From positions 1 to 64,000 of the forward strand of contig CAZFMX010000001.1 in assembly GCA_964520425.1 (NCBI GenBank): DNA of 64,000 nt, written 5' to 3'. The translations under genes and the position numbers were made by a program. The notes below the pieces were generated by a model. The model saw only the letters and a list, made by a program, of their open reading frames with translations. It was not told the DNA's origin and did not search any database. The DNA comes from JAFGFY01 sp964520425. Lineage in GTDB: Bacteria; Desulfobacterota; DSM-4660; Desulfatiglandales; HGW-15. How positions within the stretch are numbered: position 1 is the first letter of the stretch; each line of letters starts with the position of its first letter. This document shows positions 19,005 to 26,794 of the stretch, piece after piece.

Positions 19005-20325
19005 CAGCATCGCTGATGGTGTCTTTACGGTGGACTCGGATTGGAAGATCACCTCCTTTAATCGGGCAGCGGAAACCATTACCGGGATTAATAAAGAGGA
19101 GGCGGTGGGCCGCCGTTGCTGGGAGGTCTTTAAGGCGAATATCTGCGAAGAACTCTGTTCCCTGCGTCACACCATGGAGACAGGATCGCCTATTGTCAAT
19201 CAGTCCATCTATATTCTGAATTCGAAAGGGGAGCGTGTCCCTGTCAGCATTTCAACCGCCCTATTGAAAGACAACCAGGGAAATGTCATAGGAGGTGCAG
19301 AGACCTTCCGGGATCTCAGTGTTGTGGAGGCCCTGAGAAAAGAACTATATGAACGGCATTCCTTCTTAGATATCATCAGTAAGAGTAAAGAAATGCAGCG
19401 CCTCTTTGGCATATTAGAGCAGGTGTCTGAGAGCGAATCCACGGTCCTTCTGCAGGGAGAAAGCGGGACGGGGAAAGAACTCTTTGCAAAGGCCATCCAC
19501 TCCCTCAGCGCCAGGAGAGACGGTCCCATGATCACCATCAACTGCGGGGCTTTGCCTGATACACTCCTGGAATCGGAGTTGTTCGGGCATAAGGCGGGGG
19601 CATTCACAGACGCAAAAAAGGACAAGCCGGGGCGTCTCGCCTTGGCACAAGGAGGAACCCTTTTTTTGGATGAGATCGGAGATATTTCCCCGGCCCTACA
19701 AGTTCGGCTTCTCCGAGTATTTCAAGACAGAGTCTATGAGCCCCTGGGTGGCACAAAGTCCGAAAAGGCCAACGTGAGGTTTGTGGCCGCTACCAACAAA
19801 GATCTGGAAACACTCGTGAAAGAGGGTAAATTCCGAGAGGATCTCTATTATCGTATCCATGTGGTGAAACTGGTCCTCCCGCCTTTAAGAGACCGAAAAG
19901 AAGATATCCCCCTACTCACAGAACATTTCATCCGGAAATTCTGCCAACTGAGCGGAAAGGAGATCCATGGTCTCTCTCCCGAGGTGCTGCCTCTCCTCAT
20001 GTCCCACGATTTTCCGGGAAACATTCGGGAGTTGGAAAACATTATCGAACACGCTATTGTGGTATGCAAAGACGACACAATCGGCATTGAACACCTTCCT
20101 GAATACCTCTTTCAGAAAACATCGGGCCTGCAAAAGACTGGTGAAAAGGGTGTTTCTTGGGATGACATGGAAAGGACCTTCATCTATGAGGCCCTGAGGA
20201 AGAATCATTGGAACAGGATCGCCACTGCAACCCAACTGGGCATCCACACCACTACCCTTTGGCGAAAGATGAAGCGGCTTCGCCTGGATCTCCCTCAAAA
20301 AGACGGCAGGACAAAAAACCCCTAA
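18964..20325 (+). CDS. PAS-containing sigma-54-dependent transcriptional activator
   Basis: A 453 aa enhancer-binding protein. The PAS domain at about 8-120 carries three cysteines (C52, C61, C65 in RCWEVFKANICEELC) and may sense redox or a metal. The AAA+ domain has Walker A GESGTGKE (165-172), Walker B LFLDEIGD and the arginine/sensor blocks LRDRKEDIP and PGNIRELEN; a Fis-type HTH ends the protein. The sigma-54 contact loop reads GAFTDA (212-217) instead of GAFTGA, a variant seen in other activators. The start overlaps the end of the HdrD-like gene by 41 bp. In Desulfovibrio vulgaris the ORP operons are controlled by sigma-54 and a cognate activator. The same role is likely here, acting at the promoter at 20680. 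Confidence 0.92.
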   Translation: MKELMQNETQIILDSIADGVFTVDSDWKITSFNRAAETITGINKEEAVGRRCWEVFKANICEELCSLRHTMETGSPIVNQSIYILNSKGERVPVSISTALLKDNQGNVIGGAETFRDLSVVEALRKELYERHSFLDIISKSKEMQRLFGILEQVSESESTVLLQGESGTGKELFAKAIHSLSARRDGPMITINCGALPDTLLESELFGHKAGAFTDAKKDKPGRLALAQGGTLFLDEIGDISPALQVRLLRVFQDRVYEPLGGTKSEKANVRFVAATNKDLETLVKEGKFREDLYYRIHVVKLVLPPLRDRKEDIPLLTEHFIRKFCQLSGKEIHGLSPEVLPLLMSHDFPGNIRELENIIEHAIVVCKDDTIGIEHLPEYLFQKTSGLQKTGEKGVSWDDMERTFIYEALRKNHWNRIATATQLGIHTTTLWRKMKRLRLDLPQKDGRTKNP

Positions 20326-20828
20326 GAGCAATGGCCTACCATTGTGTATTCGCAATCCTTGTCGGCACCAAACAATTCCCCTTCCAGATCATTTGGCTCT
20401 ACTATCCTGAGTCTTGTTTCCTTGGGTGTAAGATCACCCGTTCACTCAGAAAGAGTCGGGCATAGAGGGCCTCCTGGACAACAAGGATCTCACAGAATTT
20501 CAAGGTGGAAAGAGTGAGACGGACTCAGGATAAAGCATTTCAGATTTGCAATATCCCCTGTTTCGAATCATTGCGCTAGAGAAATGCTAGGCCATTATCC
20601 ATTTGACTCGATTTTCCCAGTGTCCCAAATTGCTCTATGTTTTCAGAGTGTTACACGTATTACGTTGCCTTTCGGGATTTGGCACAAATAGTGCTCTAAG
20701 AATTCTCGCATAAACCTAACTTATTCATTAGTCATATGCGGTGTCTTTTTACGACGCCTTCAGAAATTCGAAAAGGATCATGATATCGTTGTGACTTCGA
20801 CTTTAATTGGAGTTTTGGATCGTTATCA
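20326..20828. other. intergenic regulatory region before the ORP-like genes
   Basis: About 500 bp with no recognised gene. It lies between the sigma-54 activator and the first NifX-like gene and is large enough to hold enhancer sites for that activator. A near-consensus sigma-54 promoter is found at 20680-20695. No terminator was clearly seen. Confidence 0.5.
20680..20695 (+). promoter_or_regulatory. candidate sigma-54 promoter
   Basis: TGGCACAAATAGTGCT matches the -24/-12 pattern: GG and GC are exactly 10 bases apart, and only the first T of the TTGC box differs. It lies about 130 bp upstream of the NifX-like gene at 20829 and downstream of a sigma-54 activator gene, as expected for the ORP regulon. 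Confidence 0.65.
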
Positions 20829-21179
20829 ATGAAGATCGCGATTCCAATATGGGAAGATAGAATATCGCCTGTCTTAGACGCAGCCTCGAGATTATTGATC
20901 GTGGAGATTGTGAACCGGAAAGAGGCATCCCGCTTTGAGACATATTTTGAAGGAGAGGAATTACCCCACAAATGTGTTCGAATTCGGGGGCTCGGCATCC
21001 GGACTCTGATATGTGGCGCCATATCAACGTCCTTTTCAAAGATGTTGGAGGCTTCCGGTATAAACATCATTTCAGGCATTTCCGGCCATCCGGAGGCAGT
21101 TCTGGATGCCTATCTCCATGGGAATCTCTATCATTCCAAATTTTTGATGCCGGGGTTTCCTAGAAATATCACTTGCTAA
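20829..21179 (+). CDS. NifX/NifB-type dinitrogenase cofactor-binding domain protein (ORP-like)
   Basis: A 116 aa small protein of the MTH1175/NifX family: MKIAIPIWEDRISPVLDAAS is the usual first strand and loop, and GLGIRTLICGAIS and GINIISGISGHPEAVLDAYL form the core. In Desulfovibrio the ORP protein of this family binds a Mo-Cu sulfide cluster. Here a single short domain ends in FLMPGF, and the fold rather than the metal is certain. First gene after the sigma-54 promoter; Mrp and the MinD-type ATPases follow. Start codon ATG is supported by the family N-terminus. Confidence 0.83.
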   Translation: MKIAIPIWEDRISPVLDAASRLLIVEIVNRKEASRFETYFEGEELPHKCVRIRGLGIRTLICGAISTSFSKMLEASGINIISGISGHPEAVLDAYLHGNLYHSKFLMPGFPRNITC

Positions 21180-21365
21180 AGAGTTCATTATTGTCTAGAC
21201 ATGGCCTTTGTGTCTTGTCGATCAGATCTTTACCTGTTACCGCGGGACGTCCCACCAAAACGGATTCCTTCGTAGGCACAGGAAAGAGAAACGAGAAGAA
21301 TAGAATAGGCGCACATGAGAATATGATGCGAAATTAGAGTGTTAAAATACAGGAGTCAAAATAAC

Positions 21366-22214
21366 ATGGATGAGACAAACCAAGCCTGTGGATTGAATAG
21401 CAGGAAAGACCAGCAGGATATGCAGGATGCAGTGATTCGAGACACCTTGAGTCATATTAAGAACAAGATATTGGTGATGAGCGGCAAAGGAGGTGTGGGC
21501 AAGAGCAGTGTAGCGGCCTATCTCTCTGTAAGCCTGGCCAAAAGAGGACATAAGGTGGGACTGATGGATGTGGACCTTCATGGGCCGAGCATTCCAAGGA
21601 TGCTGGGTCTTAAGGGGATGCCACAACCTTCTAATCACCCCGAAAAAGTGATTCCCATAAGTTATCTGCCCAACATGCATGTGATATCCATTGAACCCCT
21701 CCTGGGAGAAGACAAGGATGTAGCCACCATCTGGAGAGGACCGCTCAAAATCGGCGTAATTAGACAGTTCATCGCGGATATGGAATGGCCGGAGCTGGAT
21801 TACCTGATCGTTGATTCCCCCCCGGGGACCGGCGATGAACCTCTGACCATCGCACAGACTATTCCTGACGCCAAGGCGTTGATGGTGACAACGCCGCAGG
21901 AGATCTCTCTAGCCGATGTAAGAAAGTCCATTAGTTTTTGCCAACAGGTCAATATGGAAATCTTGGGTTTAGTTGAAAACATGAGCGGCCTCCAGTGTCC
22001 TCATTGCGGAAAGGACATTGAACTCTTCAAAAAACGAGGCGCTCAGGTCATGGCAGAGCAAAAAGGATTAAGGCTTCTGGCATCCCTGCCCTTTGAACCG
22101 GACATCGTTGAAGGTGGGGACATGGGTAGCATAGACAGTCTGGACAACGTCCAGCTCTCTTTCACCCAGGAATTTAACAAGATGGTCGATCAAATCGTGG
22201 AACTCACGACCTGA
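21366..22214 (+). CDS. Mrp/NBP35-family Fe-S carrier ATPase
   Basis: A 282 aa ATPase of the Mrp/ApbC group, which carries Fe-S clusters to apo-proteins. It has the deviant Walker A SGKGGVGKSSVAAYLS, switch block VDLHGPSIPRMLGL, DSPPGTGDEPLT and the family CxxC in GLQCPHCGKDIE, which bridges a cluster at the dimer interface. In D. vulgaris a protein of this family (DVU2109) is part of the ORP complex. A GTG at 21339 would add nine residues, but AGGAG at 21351-21355 points to the ATG at 21366. Confidence 0.92.
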   Translation: MDETNQACGLNSRKDQQDMQDAVIRDTLSHIKNKILVMSGKGGVGKSSVAAYLSVSLAKRGHKVGLMDVDLHGPSIPRMLGLKGMPQPSNHPEKVIPISYLPNMHVISIEPLLGEDKDVATIWRGPLKIGVIRQFIADMEWPELDYLIVDSPPGTGDEPLTIAQTIPDAKALMVTTPQEISLADVRKSISFCQQVNMEILGLVENMSGLQCPHCGKDIELFKKRGAQVMAEQKGLRLLASLPFEPDIVEGGDMGSIDSLDNVQLSFTQEFNKMVDQIVELTT

Positions 22215-22261
22215 AAGTTCGCAGGATTAAATCAATACACAGAAGAATGAGGGAGTAAAAC

Positions 22262-22606
22262 ATGAAGAAAGTCGCAGTCATTGGTTGTGGCGCGTATATG
22301 GATCAAGGCTATGGGTGCCCCGGGGAGTGGCGGTGTCTCAAAGCAGCTGCGTTGGGAGAAGCTCATTTTGAGGAACCATCACAGGTCGTGGCGTTTCTCA
22401 AGTGTGAATGTCCGGGTAGACCTCTTGTCGCAAACATGGGCATGGCCGTGAAAGTATCAGAGGTGAAACCGGATGTGATTTACCTAAGCACCTGTCTGGC
22501 CAATGCCAAGCCAGGGTGTCCCTACACCACCCCCGAAGACATGGCCAAGGCCTTGGAGACCAATATAGGAGTCAAGGTGGTCTTAGGGACACACGATTAT
22601 CACTGA
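22262..22606 (+). CDS. CGGC domain-containing protein
   Basis: A 114 aa cysteine-rich protein. Cysteines occur at VIGCGAYM, GYGCPGEWRC, LKCECPGR, LSTCLANAKPGCPY, and the chain ends in GTHDYH, as in CGGC-domain proteins, whose cysteine and histidine residues are predicted to bind metal. No enzymatic function is known. GGGAG precedes the ATG. It lies 47 bp after mrp and before the two MinD-type ATPases, so a role in metal or Fe-S cofactor handling is likely. Confidence 0.8.
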   Translation: MKKVAVIGCGAYMDQGYGCPGEWRCLKAAALGEAHFEEPSQVVAFLKCECPGRPLVANMGMAVKVSEVKPDVIYLSTCLANAKPGCPYTTPEDMAKALETNIGVKVVLGTHDYH

Positions 22607-22655
22607 GAAGGTTACGTCGAACGGAAGGGAAGCATTTTGAGATTAGGCCTATAAT

Positions 22656-23492
22656 ATGATTATCAGTGTTGCCAGTGGAAAAGGGGGCACCGGGAAGACG
22701 ACAGTGGCTACAAATCTTGCCCTGTCCGTGGAGACTCCAGTCTGGTTCCTGGACTGTGATGTGGAAGAGCCCAATGCCCACCTCTTTATTCAAGCGGACT
22801 TTGAAAGGAGCGAAATCATCACCACGCCGGTCCCTCAGGTGGATGAAAATAAGTGCACGCTTTGTGGAAAGTGTGCCGAGATCTGTGAGTTTAAGGCCAT
22901 CGTGGTCATTGGTGAGACCGTTCTTCCGTTTCATGAACTCTGTCACAGTTGCGGTGGATGCATGGAGGTCTGTCCCGAAGGAGCTATCACGGAGACAGGG
23001 CGGAGTCTAGGTGTGATTGAAGCCGGTCACAGAAATGAGCTGGAGTTTGTTCACGGGAGATTAAGAGTAGGAGAGGCCATGTCCCCTCCCTTGATCAGAG
23101 AAGTCAAGACCTATGCCCATAGGGACACCCTGACGATTATCGATGCCCCTCCGGGTACGTCCTGTCCGGTCATTGCAGCCATGAAAGGCGCTGACTTTAT
23201 TTTACTGGTGACTGAACCCACGCCCTTCGGGCTCCACGACCTGAAACTGGCTGTAGGCGCCGTGAAAATACTGGGCATTCCATGTGGATTGGTCATCAAC
23301 CGTGCCGACATGGGAGACGACCAGGTGATGGCCTATGCCAAGGAAGAAGAGGTCCCTGTCCTCATGGAGATCCCTTTTGACCGGCGTATCGCTGAAGTCT
23401 ATTCCAAGGGTGAGGTTCTGGTCGAGGTCATGCCTGAATGGAAAGGGAGGTTTTTAGATTTATATGATCGTATTCAGGAGCAGGTCGCATGA
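22656..23492 (+). CDS. MinD-superfamily P-loop ATPase with inserted ferredoxin domain (first)
   Basis: A 278 aa cytoplasmic ATPase. The Walker A is SGKGGTGKTTVATNLAL; two 4Fe-4S motifs are inserted near residues 67-115 (CTLCGKCAEICEFKAI and CHSCGGCMEVCPEGAI); the switch II block is DAPPGTSCPV. Proteins of this type occur as tandem pairs in the ORP complex operon (DVU2103 and DVU2104 in D. vulgaris). It overlaps its paralogue by 4 bp (ATGA), so they are translationally coupled. Likely role: ATP-driven assembly or transfer of a metal-sulfur cofactor on the NifX-like proteins. Confidence 0.9.
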   Translation: MIISVASGKGGTGKTTVATNLALSVETPVWFLDCDVEEPNAHLFIQADFERSEIITTPVPQVDENKCTLCGKCAEICEFKAIVVIGETVLPFHELCHSCGGCMEVCPEGAITETGRSLGVIEAGHRNELEFVHGRLRVGEAMSPPLIREVKTYAHRDTLTIIDAPPGTSCPVIAAMKGADFILLVTEPTPFGLHDLKLAVGAVKILGIPCGLVINRADMGDDQVMAYAKEEEVPVLMEIPFDRRIAEVYSKGEVLVEVMPEWKGRFLDLYDRIQEQVA

Positions 23493-24355
23493 AAGAGTTG
23501 GTGATCATCAGCGGTAAAGGGGGGACAGGGAAGACAAGTATAGTTGCCGCTTTCTCCTCTCTGGCCGAGAACAAGGTCCTCTGTGATGCAGATGTGGATG
23601 CGGCGGACCTTCACCTCATCATGGACCCAAACGTTCAAGAGCGACATGATTTTGAGGCAGGTCATAGGGCCATAATCAATCAGGAAAAATGCACCGAATG
23701 CGGGCTATGCCGGGAATTATGTCGTTGGGACGCCATCAGTGAGGATTTTCAGGTGGATTCCATTGAATGTGAGGGATGCGGGGTCTGTGTCCATTTTTGT
23801 CCTGAAAAGGCCATTGATTTTCCGGACAACACCTGTGGAGAGTGGTTTATTTCAGATACTCGTTTCGGCCCCCTGGTCCATGCAAGCCTAGGTATTGCCG
23901 AAGAGAACTCCGGCAAACTGGTCACCCTTGTACGGCAGGAGGCGAAAAAGCTGGGTGAAGGAAAGGGGCTTGACCTTATTCTGACCGACGGACCTCCGGG
24001 GATCGGTTGTCCGGTCATCGCCTCTATGGGGGGGGCTGATGCCGTGTTGATTATCACAGAGCCGACGGTTTCAGGAAGGCATGACATGGAGCGTGTCGCA
24101 GAACTGGCAGCTCATTTCAAGATACCGGGCATCATCTGTGTGAATAAGTATGACCTCAATATCCAGGAAACCCAGCTTGTTGAGGACAAGGCCAGGGAAA
24201 TGAACCTGGATGTCTTGGGCCGGGTCCCTTTTGACCCTGTCTTTACAAGGGCCATGGTCCAGGGTCAGACGATTTTTGAGTACAACAACAAATCAGCGAC
24301 AGGGAAAACGGTTAGAGACATCTGGGAGAAAGTCTCCATGATGATTTATGAGTAG
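23489..24355 (+). CDS. MinD-superfamily P-loop ATPase with inserted ferredoxin domain (second)
   Basis: A 288 aa paralogue of the preceding ATPase, with Walker A SGKGGTGKTSIVAAF, ferredoxin motifs CTECGLCRELCRWDAI and CEGCGVCVHFCPEKAI, and DGPPGIGCPV at switch II. In the first motif the usual proline after the last cysteine is absent (CRW). It starts inside the end of the upstream gene (ATGA overlap). The two ATPases probably form a heterodimer, as proposed for the ORP complex. Confidence 0.9.
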   Translation: MKELVIISGKGGTGKTSIVAAFSSLAENKVLCDADVDAADLHLIMDPNVQERHDFEAGHRAIINQEKCTECGLCRELCRWDAISEDFQVDSIECEGCGVCVHFCPEKAIDFPDNTCGEWFISDTRFGPLVHASLGIAEENSGKLVTLVRQEAKKLGEGKGLDLILTDGPPGIGCPVIASMGGADAVLIITEPTVSGRHDMERVAELAAHFKIPGIICVNKYDLNIQETQLVEDKAREMNLDVLGRVPFDPVFTRAMVQGQTIFEYNNKSATGKTVRDIWEKVSMMIYE

Positions 24356-24405
24356 AAATGTAGGGTATCGGCCCTAAACTGATTCAATTGAAGGAGGATA
24401 AATCA

Positions 24406-24789
24406 ATGCAAGATGGTAGAATAGCGATTCCATCCGTAGAACAAGGCGGTCTGGATGGTACAAGATCAGGCCACTTCGGCCACTGTGACGTGTTCACCCT
24501 AGTGGATGTGGAAGGTGGTGAAATCAAAGAGGTGACCACGGTTGCCAATCAAGAGCATGTTCAGGGAGGCTGCATGGTCCCCGTCAACTTCCTGGCCGGA
24601 CACAAGGTCAATGCCTTGATCGTTGGAGGCATTGGGATGCGACCCCTGATGGGTTTCAGACAGGTGGGGATTGAGGTGTATCACGATGCCGAACGCGCAG
24701 AGATCAGACCGGTTGTGGCAGATTTGATCGCAGGGAACCTGCCTCAAATCACAGATGATCAGGTTTGTGGTGGGGGTGGTGGCCGATAG
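24406..24789 (+). CDS. NifX/NifB-type cofactor-binding domain protein
   Basis: A 127 aa member of the dinitrogenase iron-molybdenum cofactor family: RIAIPSVEQGGLD, the SGHFGHCDVFTLVDV block with two histidines and a cysteine that could bind a metal, and GGCMVPVNFLAGHKVNALIVGGIGMRPL. It ends in a CGGGGG-like tail. A TTG at 24388 is in frame, but AAGGAGG (24391-24397) marks the ATG at 24406. This is one of three such proteins in the cluster, 33 bp after the second MinD-like ATPase. Confidence 0.88.
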   Translation: MQDGRIAIPSVEQGGLDGTRSGHFGHCDVFTLVDVEGGEIKEVTTVANQEHVQGGCMVPVNFLAGHKVNALIVGGIGMRPLMGFRQVGIEVYHDAERAEIRPVVADLIAGNLPQITDDQVCGGGGGR

Positions 24790-24811
24790 TACCATAGAAT
24801 AAGGAGACATC

Positions 24812-25171
24812 ATGAAGATTGCTGTGACATCTGCAGGAACGGACCTGGATTCCCAGGTCGATCCCCGCTTTGGAAGGGCGGCCTATATCCTTATCATCGA
24901 CTCTGACACCTTCGAGTTCGAAGTGCTGGATAATAAAGAAAATGTCAACGCATTTAAAGGGGCAGGCATTCAGGCAGCCAGCACGGTGAGTTCAAAAGGA
25001 GTTGAGGTTTTGCTTACGGGATATTGTGGCCCAAACGCCTTTAAGGCTCTGAACGCAGGGAAAATAGGAGTAGCCAATGACGCCAAAGGCTCGGTAAGGG
25101 AGGCCATTCAGGCCTATCTCGACGGTAAAATGCCCTTGGCAGATGAGGCCAATGTCGAGGGGCACTGGTAA
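24812..25171 (+). CDS. NifX/NifB-type cofactor-binding domain protein
   Basis: A 119 aa member of the same family as its upstream neighbour (MKIAVTSAGTDLDSQVDPRFGRA, first strand and loop; GAGIQAASTVSSKGVEVLLTGYCGPNAFKAL core). It lacks the HxxH pair of the neighbour. AAGGAG precedes the ATG. It ends 11 bp before a receiver-like gene. The specific metal is unknown; together with the two MinD ATPases it fits the ORP-type assembly. Confidence 0.88.
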   Translation: MKIAVTSAGTDLDSQVDPRFGRAAYILIIDSDTFEFEVLDNKENVNAFKGAGIQAASTVSSKGVEVLLTGYCGPNAFKALNAGKIGVANDAKGSVREAIQAYLDGKMPLADEANVEGHW

Positions 25172-25182
25172 AGGAGAATCAA

Positions 25183-25566
25183 ATGGAAAACCTGTTGCTG
25201 GTATGCTCCGATAAAGAACTTCTATCCGACCTGGCCTCGTCCTTGGAAAGGGACAAAGATGTGGAGGTGTCATGGGCAAAGTCTGGTCTTGAGGCCCTAA
25301 AAAGTGTGTCGAGCTTGGACTTTGATCTTGTTATCACGGACGAGACCCTCGCAGACATGACTGGTCTTGAATTGGCAGGCAAACTGCTTTCCGTGAACCC
25401 CATGATCCATTGCGCATCTGTAACCAGTTTGTCACAGAAAGAATATCATGAAAAGAGTGAGGGCCTAGGCTTGATGGACCCCTTGCCCGAACGCCCGGGG
25501 GAAAATGATGCGGAAAGACTCTTGCGGGACCTAAGACAAATCAAGGGATACTTGAGTGGCAGATGA
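25183..25566 (+). CDS. degenerate receiver-domain protein
   Basis: A 127 aa protein with a CheY-like fold: a hydrophobic first strand (NLLLVCSDKELL), an aspartate at the phospho-acceptor position (LVITDETLADMTGLELA) and a recognisable end. However, the N-terminal acidic pair is reduced to SD, and the conserved Lys-Pro near the end is LPERPGE, so the phosphorylation chemistry is probably impaired. AAAGGAG precedes the ATG. It lies between NifX-like and IscU-like genes in the ORP-like operon and may act as a protein-protein adaptor. Confidence 0.72.
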   Translation: MENLLLVCSDKELLSDLASSLERDKDVEVSWAKSGLEALKSVSSLDFDLVITDETLADMTGLELAGKLLSVNPMIHCASVTSLSQKEYHEKSEGLGLMDPLPERPGENDAERLLRDLRQIKGYLSGR

Positions 25567-25612
25567 GTCTTGAGCTTATTGACAGAATGGCGCGAAATGT
25601 CCTCCGCAGCCG

Positions 25613-25660
25613 CCCTCCGTAGCAAGCTATTGCGACGGACGGGTAATCTGCTACGGAGGG
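25613..25660. repeat. short palindromic repeat between operon genes
   Basis: CCCTCCGTAGCA (25613-25624) pairs perfectly with TGCTACGGAGGG (25649-25660) around a 24-base loop, between the receiver-like and IscU-like genes. It could be a dispersed palindromic unit or an mRNA-processing hairpin. Confidence 0.6.
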
Positions 25661-25719
25661 TGGAAGACGTGTACTGTGCAATCACGCGGACCTCGGGATT
25701 TCATCATGAGGAAAAGAGT

Positions 25720-26163
25720 ATGAATGAACTGAAAGAAATTATTGAAACAGATGCGGATAGTATTCGTGAGTTGCTTATCGGATCAGGATATTCGGATAAG
25801 GCAATCACCTATTATCTGGACAAAAAGAATATGGGCTTTCTGCCCGACGCCGACCAGATTACGGAATTGACCGGTGTCTGCGGGGACACCATGAAGATCT
25901 ACATGAAGGTGGAAGAGGGGAGAATCAAAGACGCCAAGATACAAGTGCTTGGGTGTCCGGGCGCTGTTGCATCCGCCATGGTTGCCATGGATTTGATCAG
26001 GGGAAAGACGCTCGATGAAGCAAAACAACTTCAAGACGGTGATATCTTCCGGGTGTTGGAGCAGATTCCGGACCAGAAACAGCACTGCATCCGGCTGACC
26101 AATAAGACGCTTCAAAAGGCCATTGAAGAATATGAATCCGGAAACGGACACAAAGGAGCATAA
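25720..26163 (+). CDS. IscU/NifU-N-like Fe-S scaffold protein
   Basis: A 147 aa protein. An N-terminal helical part of about 45 residues precedes an IscU-like domain holding the three ligand cysteines in VCGDT, GCPGAV and HCIRL. The aspartate after the first cysteine, which governs cluster release in IscU, is conserved. The frame stays open upstream to 25570, but that stretch runs through the palindrome; GAGG at 25708-25711 supports the ATG at 25720. It probably builds Fe-S clusters for the surrounding ORP-like proteins, since no cysteine desulfurase is adjacent. Confidence 0.83.
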   Translation: MNELKEIIETDADSIRELLIGSGYSDKAITYYLDKKNMGFLPDADQITELTGVCGDTMKIYMKVEEGRIKDAKIQVLGCPGAVASAMVAMDLIRGKTLDEAKQLQDGDIFRVLEQIPDQKQHCIRLTNKTLQKAIEEYESGNGHKGA

Positions 26164-26165
26164 CC

Positions 26166-26414
26166 GTGCCCCTATACGATTATCTCTGCCTGGACTGCGG
26201 AAAACAGAGTGAAATCCTTATCGCGTATTCAAGGGACCAGCCGGAGTGCAAAGAATGCGGCAGCACCAATCTCAAGAAGATGATGTCAACGCCATCGTCA
26301 CTGACCGGGGCATCCGGCTCCAGTTTCCCCGGACCGGGTGATACTGCATGCTGTGGTTCCAATCCGGCGAGTGCCGGCTGTGCGGGCCCCGGAAGCTGTT
26401 GCGGAAAGGCCTAG
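26166..26414 (+). CDS. FmdB-type zinc ribbon protein
   Basis: An 82 aa protein with GTG start two bases after the preceding stop. The N-terminal zinc ribbon MPLYDYLCLDCG ... CKECGS is typical of the FmdB/regulatory zinc-ribbon family. The tail is rich in Gly, Ser and Cys (ACCGS, GCAG, CCGKA). The stop codon TAG (26412-26414) is formed by the first bases of the inverted mobile element, so the original C-terminus may have been cut. Role in the cluster unknown, possibly a metal-dependent adaptor. Confidence 0.8.
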   Translation: MPLYDYLCLDCGKQSEILIAYSRDQPECKECGSTNLKKMMSTPSSLTGASGSSFPGPGDTACCGSNPASAGCAGPGSCCGKA

Positions 26415-26711
26415 TATCGGGTCTCAGAATTAACTTGAATAATAAGTACCTGCTGCATAGATTCAAAAGGGGCATGGAAGACGTCCAAGCCTGTTACCGC
26501 CCCCAAAGAGGACAACGTTCGGTGGACAGGCACAAGGAATGCCCGTCGCTGTGGGTACATTGTTCGTGGGGCTGCTTCATAATATGCAAAAATATGGTAC
26601 CGTTCCACGACCTCTGGATAGATGGTGGTGAAACTGAAAAGAGACCTTCATGCCCCAACGTGTCATAGAACTTGCAAAAATTTTGTAAGATATTTCTGGG
26701 ACACGACACTC
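26411..26711 (-). mobile_element. non-autonomous MITE-like element, copy 2 (inverted)
   Basis: About 300 bp that matches the element at 17406-17734 in reverse orientation over most of its length, including a well-conserved middle part (around 26490-26600) and termini CTAGTATCGGGTCTCAG (26411-26427) and CTGGGACACGACACTCG (26696-26712). These ends have drifted more than those of copy 1. No transposase. The two copies point toward each other around the 9 kb ORP-like cluster. Confidence 0.8.
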
Positions 26712-26794
26712 GAGCTCAAACCATTCATCTTGAAGTCGCACCTATAGTTTCCTGCTTTGTTAAGAGGGAGACGGAACAATCAGGAGAATTGAGG

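Noticed and set aside
20649..20663. Palindrome-like GTTACACGTATTAC as enhancer site
   Set aside because: Only 10 of 14 positions are symmetrical and it is too close to the -24 element for a typical sigma-54 enhancer.
25570..25719. N-terminal extension of the IscU-like protein
   Set aside because: The extension reads through a palindromic repeat and lacks family similarity; a ribosome site supports the later ATG.
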